Assembly: GCF_026151205.1 (NCBI RefSeq)
Contig: NC_087077.1
Location: 12,620,983-12,684,982, forward strand
Length of the DNA: 64,000 bases
Source of the DNA: Bolinopsis microptera
Taxonomy: Eukaryota; Ctenophora; Tentaculata; Lobata; Bolinopsidae
Direction: 5' to 3'
Shown here: positions 44,101 through 59,500 of the stretch, piece by piece
How the letters are laid out: each line of letters begins with the position of its first letter
Numbering within the stretch: the stretch's first letter is position 1
The notes under the pieces: model-generated
Databases searched by the model: none
What the model was told of the DNA's origin: nothing
What the model saw: only the letters and a program-made list of their open reading frames with translations
Translations under genes and position numbers: made by a program

Positions 44101-45820
44101 TAGTAGACAGTCTAGGCAAGTTCTAACACAAAAATGATCGAAATTGCTGGGGTTGAAGATGTTAAAAAAATTATTTTGAAAAAATGACAAAATTAGGTGG
44201 CTTTACTTAATTTTGTCACCCCGAACCTAATTTTGTCACTTGAAGATTGTGCAAAAAGTAACCGTTTCTCGGTATTTTAGACTACCTGGATGCATCATTC
44301 GAGCGCTTTTTTACCAACATTGACCTCAAAAATCCCAAAGATATGATGTTTTCATAGTTTTGTAGCTTGATGAAAAGATGACACTTTTTGTGTATCTAAT
44401 CTTAGAAAATAGCCCCAAATGCCCCTGAAACCACTGGCATCTTGAAAAACGATTGGTTCTAGGCCTAGGTTGAAATTTTCATGTCTGTAGATAGATCACT
44501 TGCTTAGTAATTTCATCAAATATTTTTTTAGTCATTTTAGATTGAAAAAATCAGATTATCCACCTAATATTTCTCGGCGAAAATATGCTATTATAAGTGT
44601 TATGCTATTATTTAAGTGCCTTATACATATCCTATGGGCAAAAAAACTTCAGAATAGTTGTATAAGGCCATTTTCAACACAATCTGTGATTTACAAGAAA
44701 TTTGAGAAAGGTCGATTTTTTTTGACAAAATTAGGTACTTCTGGCAAAATCGAACCTAATTTTGTCACCCTCTGTAACTTGAACAATAATTGCGCTAGAG
44801 ACTTGAAAATTTGTACGTATACTTCTGATGTAGAAGATATTTGAAATATGCAATGGCATGAAGCTAGCTCAATTACTTTTGAAATAGCAATAAATCAAAA
44901 TTTTGAAAATTCCTTAAGAAAACCTTAAGGATCTTATTTATTTTTCGGGTTAACAGTTTCGCCTTCATTTTTGACACAGATGCAAAAGAGCTAGAAACTT
45001 AAACTTTGTACGAGCAGTTTCAGCAAAGTCTAAGCTTTCTTTTTATACACAATCCTTTTCTTTCAAGCTGAAATTCCGAGCCGAGGCAGTTTTTCAGAGC
45101 AAAATGACAAAATTAGGTACCCTGACAAAATTATGTGCCTTACCCTATGAACAATTTATCGTATTCTAATTAAACTGATACTTAATTAATTAAGTTTAAG
45201 ATAAAGGACTAAATTCCCTTTTCTTTAAAAAAAAACCCACAGAAAATTGATTTCCGGTCATCCAGTGTTTTTAGGGATTTTGAAGGCAATACATCATTAC
45301 CTCATTAAACAACAATATATATTAAAAATAAATACAAACCTGTGCGGTTGGAAGATGTCCCACGTATTTGATAGCAGCCGACTGACACCCGTACGTAACA
45401 CCCGACATCCCCACTAGTAGCAACCCGAAGGTAGGGGACACCTGCAAAACATGGGAGATAAAACTTTTAGTTTATGGTGTAATAATGTTTCTACTAAATC
45501 TACAGTAAAATAAATTTAAAAAATACCAAAAAATTACAAACGCAGAAGGAATCGTTGACATGATGTTGTTGTTACCAATACATTGGCCAGATTTTGGCCA
45601 TTCCAATCATATAAGTTACTCTTAACTCTACGATCCCAAAACAACAACAACAAAAACAAACCTTGAAGAAACTCCACCATTTGGGGAACTTGTACCTCCA
45701 CTCCCCGTTTAAGAGAGAAGAGAACTCAAGAGGAGCCGGCTCCTGATCCAGTATCAGATCTGTTGTTTCATCATACTCCTTTTTGGAGGGCCGGAGTCCT
45801 AAGTCTGGCTCATGGTCCAT
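41169..45820 (-). CDS. SLC35G-type drug/metabolite transporter (8 exons, complete)
   Basis: Exons (minus): 45820-45662, 45441-45340, 43812-43644, 43158-43011, 42423-42318, 42087-41950, 41716-41558, 41258-41169. All junctions are GT/AG with matching phase; total 1071 nt, 356 aa. An acidic cytosolic N-terminus (EYDETTDLILDQEPAP) precedes about ten membrane spans. Telling stretches are GMSGVTYGCQSAAIKYVGHL (span 1), RWEIIFRCVFGILSFLCSTY, LPVGEVTVIISIAPIFTAIG with LKD, and CIAGVIMVVDPR, the end of the first EamA repeat. The second repeat includes LLQPVFKSLAYIFIKR and ends HQVPTTIQVIGSVILLSSTI. This matches the SLC35G branch of the DMT superfamily. The substrate is unknown. A 5' UTR intron is possible (CCAG at 12 bases before the ATG). 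Its 3' end faces that of the LRR gene. Introns 2 and 3 hold transposons. Confidence 0.88.
43347..43533. mobile_element. PIF/Harbinger-type MITE in SLC35G intron 3
   Basis: 187 bp flanked by TAA at 43344-43346 and 43534-43536. The ends GGGGTCGTTTACATATT and the inverse of TAATTATAAACGGTCCC are imperfect TIRs. A 3-bp TAA duplication and GGG-CGTTTA ends fit Harbinger-type elements. Confidence 0.75.
43989..45145. mobile_element. TA-flanked element with AATTTTGTCA motifs in SLC35G intron 2
   Basis: 1157 bp between TA at 43987-43988 and 45146-45147. TIRs of 23 bp differ at one base (GGGTAAAGCACATAATTTTG versus GGGTAAGGCACATAATTTTG). Inside, AATTTTGTCA and its inverse TGACAAAATT occur about eight times near the ends and in the middle, often as CCTAATTTTGTCAC. 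No protein is recognised in the 114-codon open stretch at 44500-44844. Confidence 0.75.
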
Positions 45821-50321
<4,501 letters not shown>

Positions 50322-50471
50322 AATTAACTGAATTCTAAAATACAAATTATATATTTTAATCAATATTAATGATTAATGCTAATCACAAAATAAACGAAGC
50401 TATTAAGTCGTATTCATAAAATTGGTATTTCGATCATGATTACCAGAACCATGAATATCAGAACCGTCGAC

Positions 50472-50604
50472 TTGTAGTGCGATGCGTTACTGTGCCGCGC
50501 CGCGCAATCAATGAGGCTTCTCACAGCGACATAAATATAGATCAGCGAAATGCGCTACTGTGCCGCGCCGCGCCGAGCTGCCATGAATTGACATCGTCAA
50601 TTAA
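50472..50604 (+). mobile_element. R1-related micro-element, copy 3
   Basis: A 133-bp variant starting TTGTAGTGCGATGCGTTACT and ending GACATCGTCAATTAA. It is bounded by CCGTCGAC at 50464-50471 and 50605-50612. Its target is a motif that also occurs inside R2, so the copy probably landed in an R2 unit. An internal partial duplication (GCGCTACTGTGCCGCGCCGC) makes it longer than copies 1 and 2. Confidence 0.75.
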
Positions 50605-50899
50605 CCGTCGACGAGTCCAACTCGGCGCGCGTCCTGGTAGGTTATAAACCTACAAGAACGTACATCAACCAAAATTGAATGGAGAATCGTTTCAGAGATC
50701 ACTTTCGAGGCACCTCGACAAAATAAAAAGTTCCCGATACCGTCAGAGTGTTCAGAACACTCCATTCTATCATATTATATCAAAACCTAAAAGAAGTCTT
50801 AGGGCTTTTGTAGGTTTACAACCTACCAGGACGCGCGCCGAGTTGGACTCGTCGACGGTCCAATATATGGAACAGATATTTTACGAGTATCACCCGTTA
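50605..50899. repeat. Inverted pair of R2 units
   Basis: R2 forward at 50605-50655 (GAGTCCAACTCGGCGCGCGT, then GTAGGTTATAAACCTAC). R2 inverse at 50809-50899 (TTGTAGGTTTACAACCTACC, then GAGTTGGACTCGTCGACGG, then ACGAGTATCACCCGTTA). About 150 bases lie between them. Partial R2 pieces follow at about 50952-50970 and 51116-51147. Confidence 0.7.
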
Positions 50900-51157
50900 A
50901 TAGGGCTTGAGCAGAAAAGTGTAATATTTGCCCGTAATTTGAAGATTTATTACCTACCAGGACGCACGCGAAATCAGAAATCCTCCAACAATAATGTGTG
51001 CAATTTGGGGAATGTGCTTTCGGTGGAAATATATAACCTGCGCCTTTAAATATTCAATGCATGTATTTAATTGATATCAGATACGAAATTATTAGCTATT
51101 TTGTTGTATTTTAATAACCTACCAAAACGCGCGTTGAGTTTGACTCGTTTGTTATTG

Positions 51158-51248
51158 TATCACATGGTGACCCCCACGGTCGCTTCACTATAGTGATACA
51201 GGGGGAGCCGCGCACTTCGTGCGCGGCGGGTCATACAACTTATGACAA
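51158..51248 (+). mobile_element. R3 element, short copy
   Basis: 91 bp bounded by GTTTGTTATTG at 51147-51157 and 51249-51259. It contains CACGGTCGCTTCACTATAGT, the GC hairpin CCGCGCACTTCGTGCGCGG and CATACAACTTATGACAA. It matches the outer parts of 16887-17080. Confidence 0.7.
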
Positions 51249-51261
51249 GTTTGTTATTGGT

Positions 51262-51487
51262 TATAGCGCGATGCACTATTGAAGACTTCGCCGCTTCGAC
51301 GCGCCGCGCAAACTAGCATTCTTGCTTCGTCGTCGATCGTTGCTCTGCTTCGCAGAGCAACGATCTCGACGGATTGACATCGTCAATCAAGATGCACTAC
51401 TGGGCCACGCCGCGCACCAAATAGATCGGCGGATGCACCACTGTAATGGGCCTTGCCGACCTGTGAAGGATTGACATCGTGAATAGA
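51262..51487 (+). repeat. R1-related GC-rich tandem pieces
   Basis: Two degenerate R1 bodies, beginning TAGCGCGATGCACTATTG and GATGCACTACTGGGCCACGC, each ending near GGATTGACATCGT. The first contains an extended hairpin (ATCGTTGCTCTGCTTCGCAG). Confidence 0.6.
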
Positions 51488-52224
51488 ACTCGTTTGTCGC
51501 TGATAGTTTTGGAACAAATGGTTTACTAATACCACCCATTATAATTATTTTGGAAATTTTTTAAAATAATATTTTAACTTTTTAAAACTGTAACAGAGTC
51601 TTAATTCTTTTATGGCTTCTAAAAACTGGAATCAGACTTTTGACCAAGGTTTGTGTAGGTTAATATCCTGCGAGAGGCTTCAGCCATTAGATTCAGCTGC
51701 AGCTTATATTAATGTAGTATAGTATATTATAGTATTATGTTTACAGTAGACTCGAGCGAGACTGCAATATAGAATGAGTATCTTAAACAGACTTTTGCTC
51801 TTTCGGAAGTGTCCCTCCTCAATTAACCCTCAATCATGATTTGTTGATCAATCAGCTGAGTCAACCGAGAATATGTTACACTAATTTGAAACTTCACTTA
51901 GATCGCGCGTACTAGTATTACAACTGTTTTGTTCTTGCATGGGTGATAATATTTCACTATTTTTGTGTTGTTTTTGTAGTTTTATCCTTTGCCTTTTAAT
52001 ATCTGAGATACTGTTTTTTAATTCTTTGTTTACATTATCTAGTTGGGATGGCGCGTTTTTATTTAGATAACTAATTGTGGGCCAAATGAGCTGTTCCCTA
52101 TTTATTTGTTTTAATTTCTGTAAGAATTTCGGTTTAACTTAGGGAAAGCATAGAGGAAATCAGCATAGAACTCACTTTCCTAAAGACATATTATCCCTAA
52201 TTTGGTATATCCCAAAAGCAGATT

Positions 52225-52640
52225 AGCATAGTGGTGATCTTATCGAAGCTTTCAAAGTTATTAGCGGTTTAGCCGATTATGGATCGGGTTTGTTCGGAAT
52301 GAGCAGATCCGGTCTTAATCTGGTATCAAACATTAGATGCGCATGCATTAAGAAAATCATACTGGATATCTTAGGTTTAATCCCCATGTTGCTAAGAAAC
52401 GTTTTATTAACTTATATAGTACTGGAAAGTATAATTAGGTAGATTTTTACTTGGTCTTTGAATCTAGAATTTTAGTTAAATTTTAAATTTTTGTAGAAAC
52501 AGTTATTATGATGTGTGATGATGTTTGTGTCATTATTATTTCATTTGATTCGATTTATAGTGACAGGACCCTAAGATGAAATTTAAAGATGAAATGAAAA
52601 GTAAAGTAAATGAGATGATTTGATTTGATTTGACAAGTTG
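52225..52640 (+). pseudogene. LINE-C-family 3' fragment with internal deletion
   Basis: GGTGATCTTATCGAAGCTTT through CCGGTCTTAATCTGGTATCA parallels 13348-13440 of LINE-C ORF2. After a deletion the sequence continues with TTGCTAAGAAACGTTTTATT, like 13735-13760. It ends in a short GATTT tandem tail (about 52616-52632). Severely truncated. Confidence 0.7.
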
Positions 52641-53586
52641 AAATTAGTACAATAAGTTAAGTTTACAAAGTGACCTCACATCAAAGGGAGAATATAACAT
52701 ATTAGTTAATATAACCCTGATATATAAAGGTGCAGTGTGTATAATAATAAAGTTGTCTTGAGCGTTGGCCTGACGTTGAGAGAAAAATAATAGTCAGCAG
52801 TTTTAAACTATTTTCACAACTACAATTAAATACATTTATTGAGGTGATACTTGCTTTTGGATGGCTTTAAAAAGCCGAAACTAGTCAAGGTCATTGCTTC
52901 TTGCTTCCATGACTACTTTCAATTGTAACAATAAAGAATATATGACTTGAATATATAATAATGCAGTGGATATCTAAACCACTGTATGTCAATGTTAAGT
53001 GTGTACAACTTAACAACTAAGAGGGGGTCAAAGATTGTTTGATCCACACTAAAGGGATGCTAAGTAAATTTATTCCCCTGTAGCTGTCATGTTTCATCAA
53101 TCCCAGGAGTGAGCCAGCAACTTTGTAATGCCAATGACCATGGTCAATTCAGCAGAATGCAATGATCGAGGAACCAAGACAATAAAAGATCTTGAAAGTT
53201 TTAAGGGTATCCTTCAGTACTAATACGTTAGAGTTGTATGTGAACCATATCGGATTTTGATTGAATGTCAACTTAATATAAGGATTACTACTGCTACATA
53301 GGATCCAGGAATCAGAATCTAAGCTTTTCCTTTAAAATTCAATGGCTAAAATTTAGACCACTTTGAGGTCCACCATTGTGCAATATTGCCAACACAATAG
53401 AATTGGAGGATCACTCTGGTTGCACATACAAACTGTATTACTTTTTATAATATATATCATTTAAAAATGATATCATAACTAGGGTTATTACTTATTACTG
53501 ATTGATTTATATCTTACAAGACTAACAAGTGATATGAGATTGATCTTTAAAATTCAATTTAGATGTGAAGTAAAGTCACATCAGAG

Positions 53587-56500
53587 ATGAGCAGTGAAAT
53601 ACGCATCAGAAGTGCTCTTCGAGTGAGGATCGGTACGTAATGTATATATTTCTCTATCGAATAATTTAACTTCAAGAATAAATTTGTTAATACTCATGCT
53701 TTGAAGATTTATAGAAATCTCGAAAATGGGTTCACCCGCAAACATATCATGCTTTCCAGTTTATCATATTGTTAAAAGATTATTTTATTTTAATCAGTAT
53801 GATACTGTTCAAATTGATTAATCTTAATTAATAAATCTCAGGTGAAGCAAAGAGCCTGCCCTCGAAATCCTGCAGAATATTGCCAGGATGTCCAAACACT
53901 TACTGTGTCATAAATCTTGACAAAGAGGAGCTTTTTGAAACTGAAATTGTCTATGGTACACCCTGGTTAGTGTAACGTATTGTGCAAATCATCTCACATT
54001 TTGACAACTGTTTGACTGAATTTTTAGTTAATTGTTCCTCTGAGTGAACTTTTTTTCAAATGGTAAAGACTAAAGAGCTTTTGTTGATACAACATGTTTA
54101 CAAACTAGAAATTCAGTTACAGCAGATGTGATATTTAAACTGAGTACAAAAATAGGTTACTCAAAAGATTGATACAACATTAACTAAAGTAATGACCTGA
54201 TGAAGGGTGTTTGTGGTGAAATATTGTTTGTGTTCACATTGAAAATATACGAGAAAATGGTTTGCTGAATATTTTCTGATACTGATAGAAACATTGCTCG
54301 TAGGCCAATTTGCTGGTTGAGGGTCACTACTTATAATGCGTAATTATATTGCACAATTGATTTCCACCTTTTCAATCTAAATTCTGATACAGTCTTCATG
54401 TAAACCTTGAACTATAAAACTCGGCAAGCATAACCTATTAAAGTGATGGTTATGATTTAAAAATTCACTTCCGCTAAATGGCTTAATTAACCACGTACAT
54501 GAAGGAGTAGAGTATGCCAATCAACATCCAGGCACTTTTAAAACTTGAAACTCGTCAGAAATCGAATTACGCCCTCTCAAACATTCAGCTGATACGTCAC
54601 CGCAAGGTCCCATACCGCGGGGCAGCATTAGAGCAGGCTGTAATCCTTGCAACAAGTTGTTGTTCCTACTTCCTACACAATTGATTTTTAACGTTTCTTG
54701 ACCCGTTTTTGGTTTGCCCTGCAATTTTTCTAAATTAAAAACAGTTGCTAATTATTATGTTGATCACTCTTCTTTTATAGCTAAAAGTTTTGTCGATAAT
54801 GGTGCCTTTCTGACATTATGCCATCATCCTGCGTTGTTGGAGGTTGTAGTCACAAGGTGGGAGACTCCTCACAAAGACCTGGGAGGGAATTTCAAATCCT
54901 ACATGCCGTACCAAAAAACGGGAAGATGAGGAGGACTGAGGAGTGAGGAGGAGGATGAGGACTGAGGAGGAGGATGACTGAGGAGGATGGCTGAGGAGGA
55001 TGACTGAGAAAGAGGAAGGGGAGGAGTAAAACTGAGGAGGACTGAAGAGAAGGAGGAGGAGGACTGAGGAGGACTGAAGAGGGGGACTGAGGAGGACTGA
55101 GGAGGAGGAGGAGGACTGAGGAGGATGGCTGAGGAGGATGACTGAGAGGGAGGAAGAGGAGGAGTTAAACTGAGGAGAAGGAGGAGGAGGACTGAGGAGG
55201 AGGACTGAATAGGGGGACTGAGGAGGAGGAGGGGAGGCGGAGGGACACTGAGGAGGATGACTGATGACTGAAGAGCAATGATGAGGAGGGGAAGGCGGTG
55301 GACTGAGGAGGAGGAAGAGGAGGACTGAGGAGGAGGACTGAGGAGGACGGGGAGGAGGAGGAGGAGTAAAACTGAGGAGGACTGAGGAGAAGGAGGAGGA
55401 CTGAGGAGGATGACTGAGGAGGAGGACTGGGGAGGAGGAGAAGGAGGACTAAGAAGGAGGAGGACTGAGGAGGATGAAGCGGAGGAGGAGGAGTGAATAG
55501 GAGGAGGAGGAGGAGGAGGGGGACTGAGGAGGAGGAGGACTAAGGAAAAAGATGAGGAGGATTGAGGACTGAGGAAGAGGAGGAGGACTGAGGAGGATGA
55601 CTGATGACTGAAGAGCAATGATGAGGAGGGGAAGGCGGTGGACTGAGGAGGAGGACGAGGAGGACTGAGGAGGAGGACTGAGGAGGACGGGGAGGAGGAG
55701 GAGGAGTAAAACTGAGGAGGACTGAGGAGAAGGAGGAGGACTGAGGAGGATGACTGAGGAGGAGGACTGGGGAGGAGGAGAAGGAGGAGGACTGAGGAGG
55801 ATGAAGCGGAGGAGGAGGAGTGAATAGGAGGAGGAGGAGGAGGAGGGGGACTGAGGAGGAGGAGGACTAAGGAAAAAGATGAGGAGGATTGAGGACTGAG
55901 GAAGAGGAGGAGGACTGAGGAGGATGACTGATAGGGAGGAGGAGGAGGAAGAGGAAGAGTAAAACTAAGGAGGACTGAGGAGAAGGACGAGGAGGACTGA
56001 GGAGGATGACTGATGAGAAATTATGAGGAGGGGAAGGAGGTGGATGAGGAGGATGAAGAGGACTAAGAAGGAGGAGGTGGAGAAGGAAGACTGGTGGAGA
56101 GGATTGATGAGGAGGAGGAGGAGGTCTGATGAGGAGGAGGTCTGATGAGGAGGAGGAGGACTGAGGAGGAGGAGGACTGAGGAGGAGGAGGACCGAGGAG
56201 TAGGAAGAGGACTGAGGAGGGGAGGAAAAAGAGGACTGAGGAGGATCAGGATGACCCAGAAGGAGGACCCAGGAGGAGGAGGAGGACCCAGGAGGAGGAC
56301 CCAGGAGGAGGAAGAGTAGGAGGAAGACTGAGGAGGATGACTGAGGAGGAGGGGGAGGACTGAGGAGGAGGAGGACTAAGGAGGAAGATGAAGAGGAGGA
56401 CTGAGAAGGAGGGGGAGGAGGAGGAGGACTAAGGAGGGCTGAGGAGGATGACTGAGGAGGAGGATTGAGAGGGAGGAGGAGGAGCAGGAAGACTGAGGAG

Positions 56501-59500
56501 GAGGAGGAGGAGAAGGACTGAAGAGGAGAAGGATGAGGAGGACCCAGGAGGAGGACCCAGGAGGAGGAGGAGGAGGAGGAGGAGGAGGAGGAGGAGGAGG
56601 AGGAGGAGGAGGAGGAGGAGGAGGAGGAGGAGGAGGAGGAGGAGGAGGAGGTGGAGGAGGAGGAAGCATCTAAATGTTATTTCAATTTTGTTATTTTTTG
56701 TCCGTTTTTGTCCGTTTTTGTCCGCTCTATTTTTTGTCCGTTTTGAAAATATAGGGTACCGAACGGACAAAAAACATGAGCTCCCCCCCATAACAATAGT
56801 TAACTCATGCATATCAACCATTATAATGCGGAAATATGCGTGATTAACTCTCATTTTATGGGGCTAAACACTAATAAAACAATGGACCGACCCGCACTCG
56901 AGCCTCTGTAGAACCTTGTCGTGACGTAACAGAGTGATACTCTAAATGGAATTACAAGGATCAGGGAGTAAATCTGGGAGTGTAACTTTGCGTACGTGTT
57001 TAAAATGATGTTGTCTACCTATCAAGCATGAATTTAAGTAAAATAATTGCTAAAACCAAATCATAACCATCACTTTAACACTTTGGACACGATTTACCAA
57101 ACCAATGATCAGATTATTCTTCAGTCATCTCTTCATAACTCAAGTTAAAACTTCCTACAATTACATATTCTTACTCAGTGAAATCACCTTCATTTTCGAC
57201 TCTGTCAGTTAACTAATATGAATCAGATTATTCTTCAGTCAACTCTTCGTAAATCAAGCTAAAACTTTCTACAATTACTTACTCAGTGAAAACTCTTTCA
57301 ATTTCGAATCTATGTCAACTTTACTGTAAAACCATTCATTTTCGTGAGGAGTTTATTTTCACGATTTTTTTAGGGCACAAAAATTCGCAGAAATTTGCGC
57401 TCAAAATGAAACTGAATGCAAAAATTAATGCCGTGAAGATTATTCATGTTAAGAAAATCGCGAAAATATCTGGTTTTACAGTAACTATTATTAGACGCAC
57501 TATAAAGTTGTTGTACTGATCTTAATATCTTCTCTAAAAAGACTGACTTTGTCTATAAATGACAAATAATACTTTCAGTCCGTTTTTCTGTGAGCAGTTC
57601 GAGTTTGAGATTCCGAGAGCGTTCTGGACGATAGGATTTCACCTCATCACAACAGACACAACTTTCTCCATTACCAATGTCTCCACAATTGGCAAGGTAT
57701 AATTTCAACTATCAAGCTTATAAACTTACACTTGTATTATATGATATATTTTTTCTTCCTGCTTGATCATTATGAGGATAACATCACCCAATCAAGTTAA
57801 AAGCTATGCACTAACTATTATGCAATTTGAGCCATCATATTGAGTCTGACCATGGGAAGGGTCCTCAGGTCTGAACATTAAGTAATGTAGTAACTTAGCG
57901 GGCGGCATGACATCACTGTGTGTACATTACATCACTCCATTACTTACTGGGCTCATCAAAAACAGACTATCATATCGTTCATATCATTAAAAAGTAAATG
58001 ATATTGCTCATATTATAGATTAGTACCTTGAAAATACAGTTAGGGTACTGACAGGAGATGATGTTTTATCCATCAAACACTGGTTTCCGTTTTACTCATG
58101 TTGGTCGACTGTCAATGCTATGATCAACATATTATTGGCCATGATAAGATCAGTAGATAAGGAAATATCGAGGTGATCGACTTTGTGTTCATCTCATCCA
58201 TTTTCATGCAAGTGGTCAAAATATGGTAGTTATTGCAACACTCCCCCCTAAATTGGGAATGTATATTAGGATTAGTGAACAATATTGGTCCGTACATGAC
58301 ACACCCTCAAATGTCACATAACATATTTTTGAGAGAGGCAGCTCATTAAGAACGTGTTCTATGAAGGAGCCCAACTGTCAAAATCTTCCAACCAGGAAAA
58401 GTGAGTTACATTTGAAATCTACAAAACACTTGATATGTGATCGTTGTGTGCATTTCTAGGGGTTTTATTGGTACTGAAAATGTAAGTGTAAGGCTTTATT
58501 GCTGTAAAAGTTCAGTAAAAATGCAGGAGCGCAGCATTATACGGGCTTTGAATGAATACAAGTAGAACAGCTTGTTGTAATAGAGTTTCTGTCACGCCTC
58601 TTTAGAGGGTTTAGAGATTGTGTCAGGGTGCTTTACACATGTGTAGAAATATAAGCGACACGTGGTTATGTTATAACAGTACTGTGTATATTATGTAGGG
58701 TTATACTAGCAAGTATATCTATACAAGATGGCAGGGCTGATATAACATGATATTATTATTATTATGTCAGTACAGCTGTGGACTGAGATGTCAACAGCTT
58801 TATAATAGTGTAGTATTGTGTGTAGTACTCCGTTACAATACTTGACATTATAGTGCGCGAATAGTGTGTGATACTCCGTTACAATACTTGACATTACAGT
58901 GCGCGAATTGTGTGTGATGCTCCGTTACAATACTTGACATGACAGTGCGCGAATTGTGTGATACTCTGTTACAATACTTGACATTACAGTGCGCGAATTG
59001 TGTGTGATACTCCGTTACAATACTTAACATTACAGTGCGCGAATTGTGTGTGATACTCCGTTACAATACTTGACATTATAGTGCGCGAATTGTGTGTGAT
59101 ACTCCGTTACAATACTCGAAATTACAATGCGCGAATTGTGTGTGATACTCTGTTACAATACTTTACATTACAGTGCGCAAATTGTGTGTGATACTCTGTT
59201 ACAATACTTGACATTACAGTGCGCGAATTGTGTGTGATACTCCGTTACAATACTTGACATTACAGTGCGCGAATTGTGTGTGATACTCCGTTACAATACT
59301 CGAAATTACAATGCGCGAATTGTGTGTGATACTCTGTTACAATACTTTACATTACAGTGCGCAAATTGTGTGTGATACTCTGTTACAATACTTGACATTA
59401 CAGTGCGCGAATTGTGTGTGATACTCTGTTACAATACTTAACATTACATTGCGCGAATTGTGTGTGATACTCCGTTACAATACTCGAAATTACAATGCGC

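Noticed and set aside
44500-44844. 114-codon ORF in the TA-flanked element
   Set aside because: Low-complexity composition and no transposase motif; it includes the repeated TTTTGTCA motifs.
50675-51049. 124-codon ORF
   Set aside because: Overlaps inverted R2 repeats and has no recognisable domain.
54197-54221. Hammerhead-like CTGATGA ... GAAA pair
   Set aside because: The bases between the two boxes (AGGGTGTTTGTGGT) cannot form helix II, and no cleavage triplet in a paired helix was found.
54899-56854. Ser/Pro/Leu-rich ORFs antisense to the GGA array
   Set aside because: Open only because the array lacks stops; composition follows the repeat.
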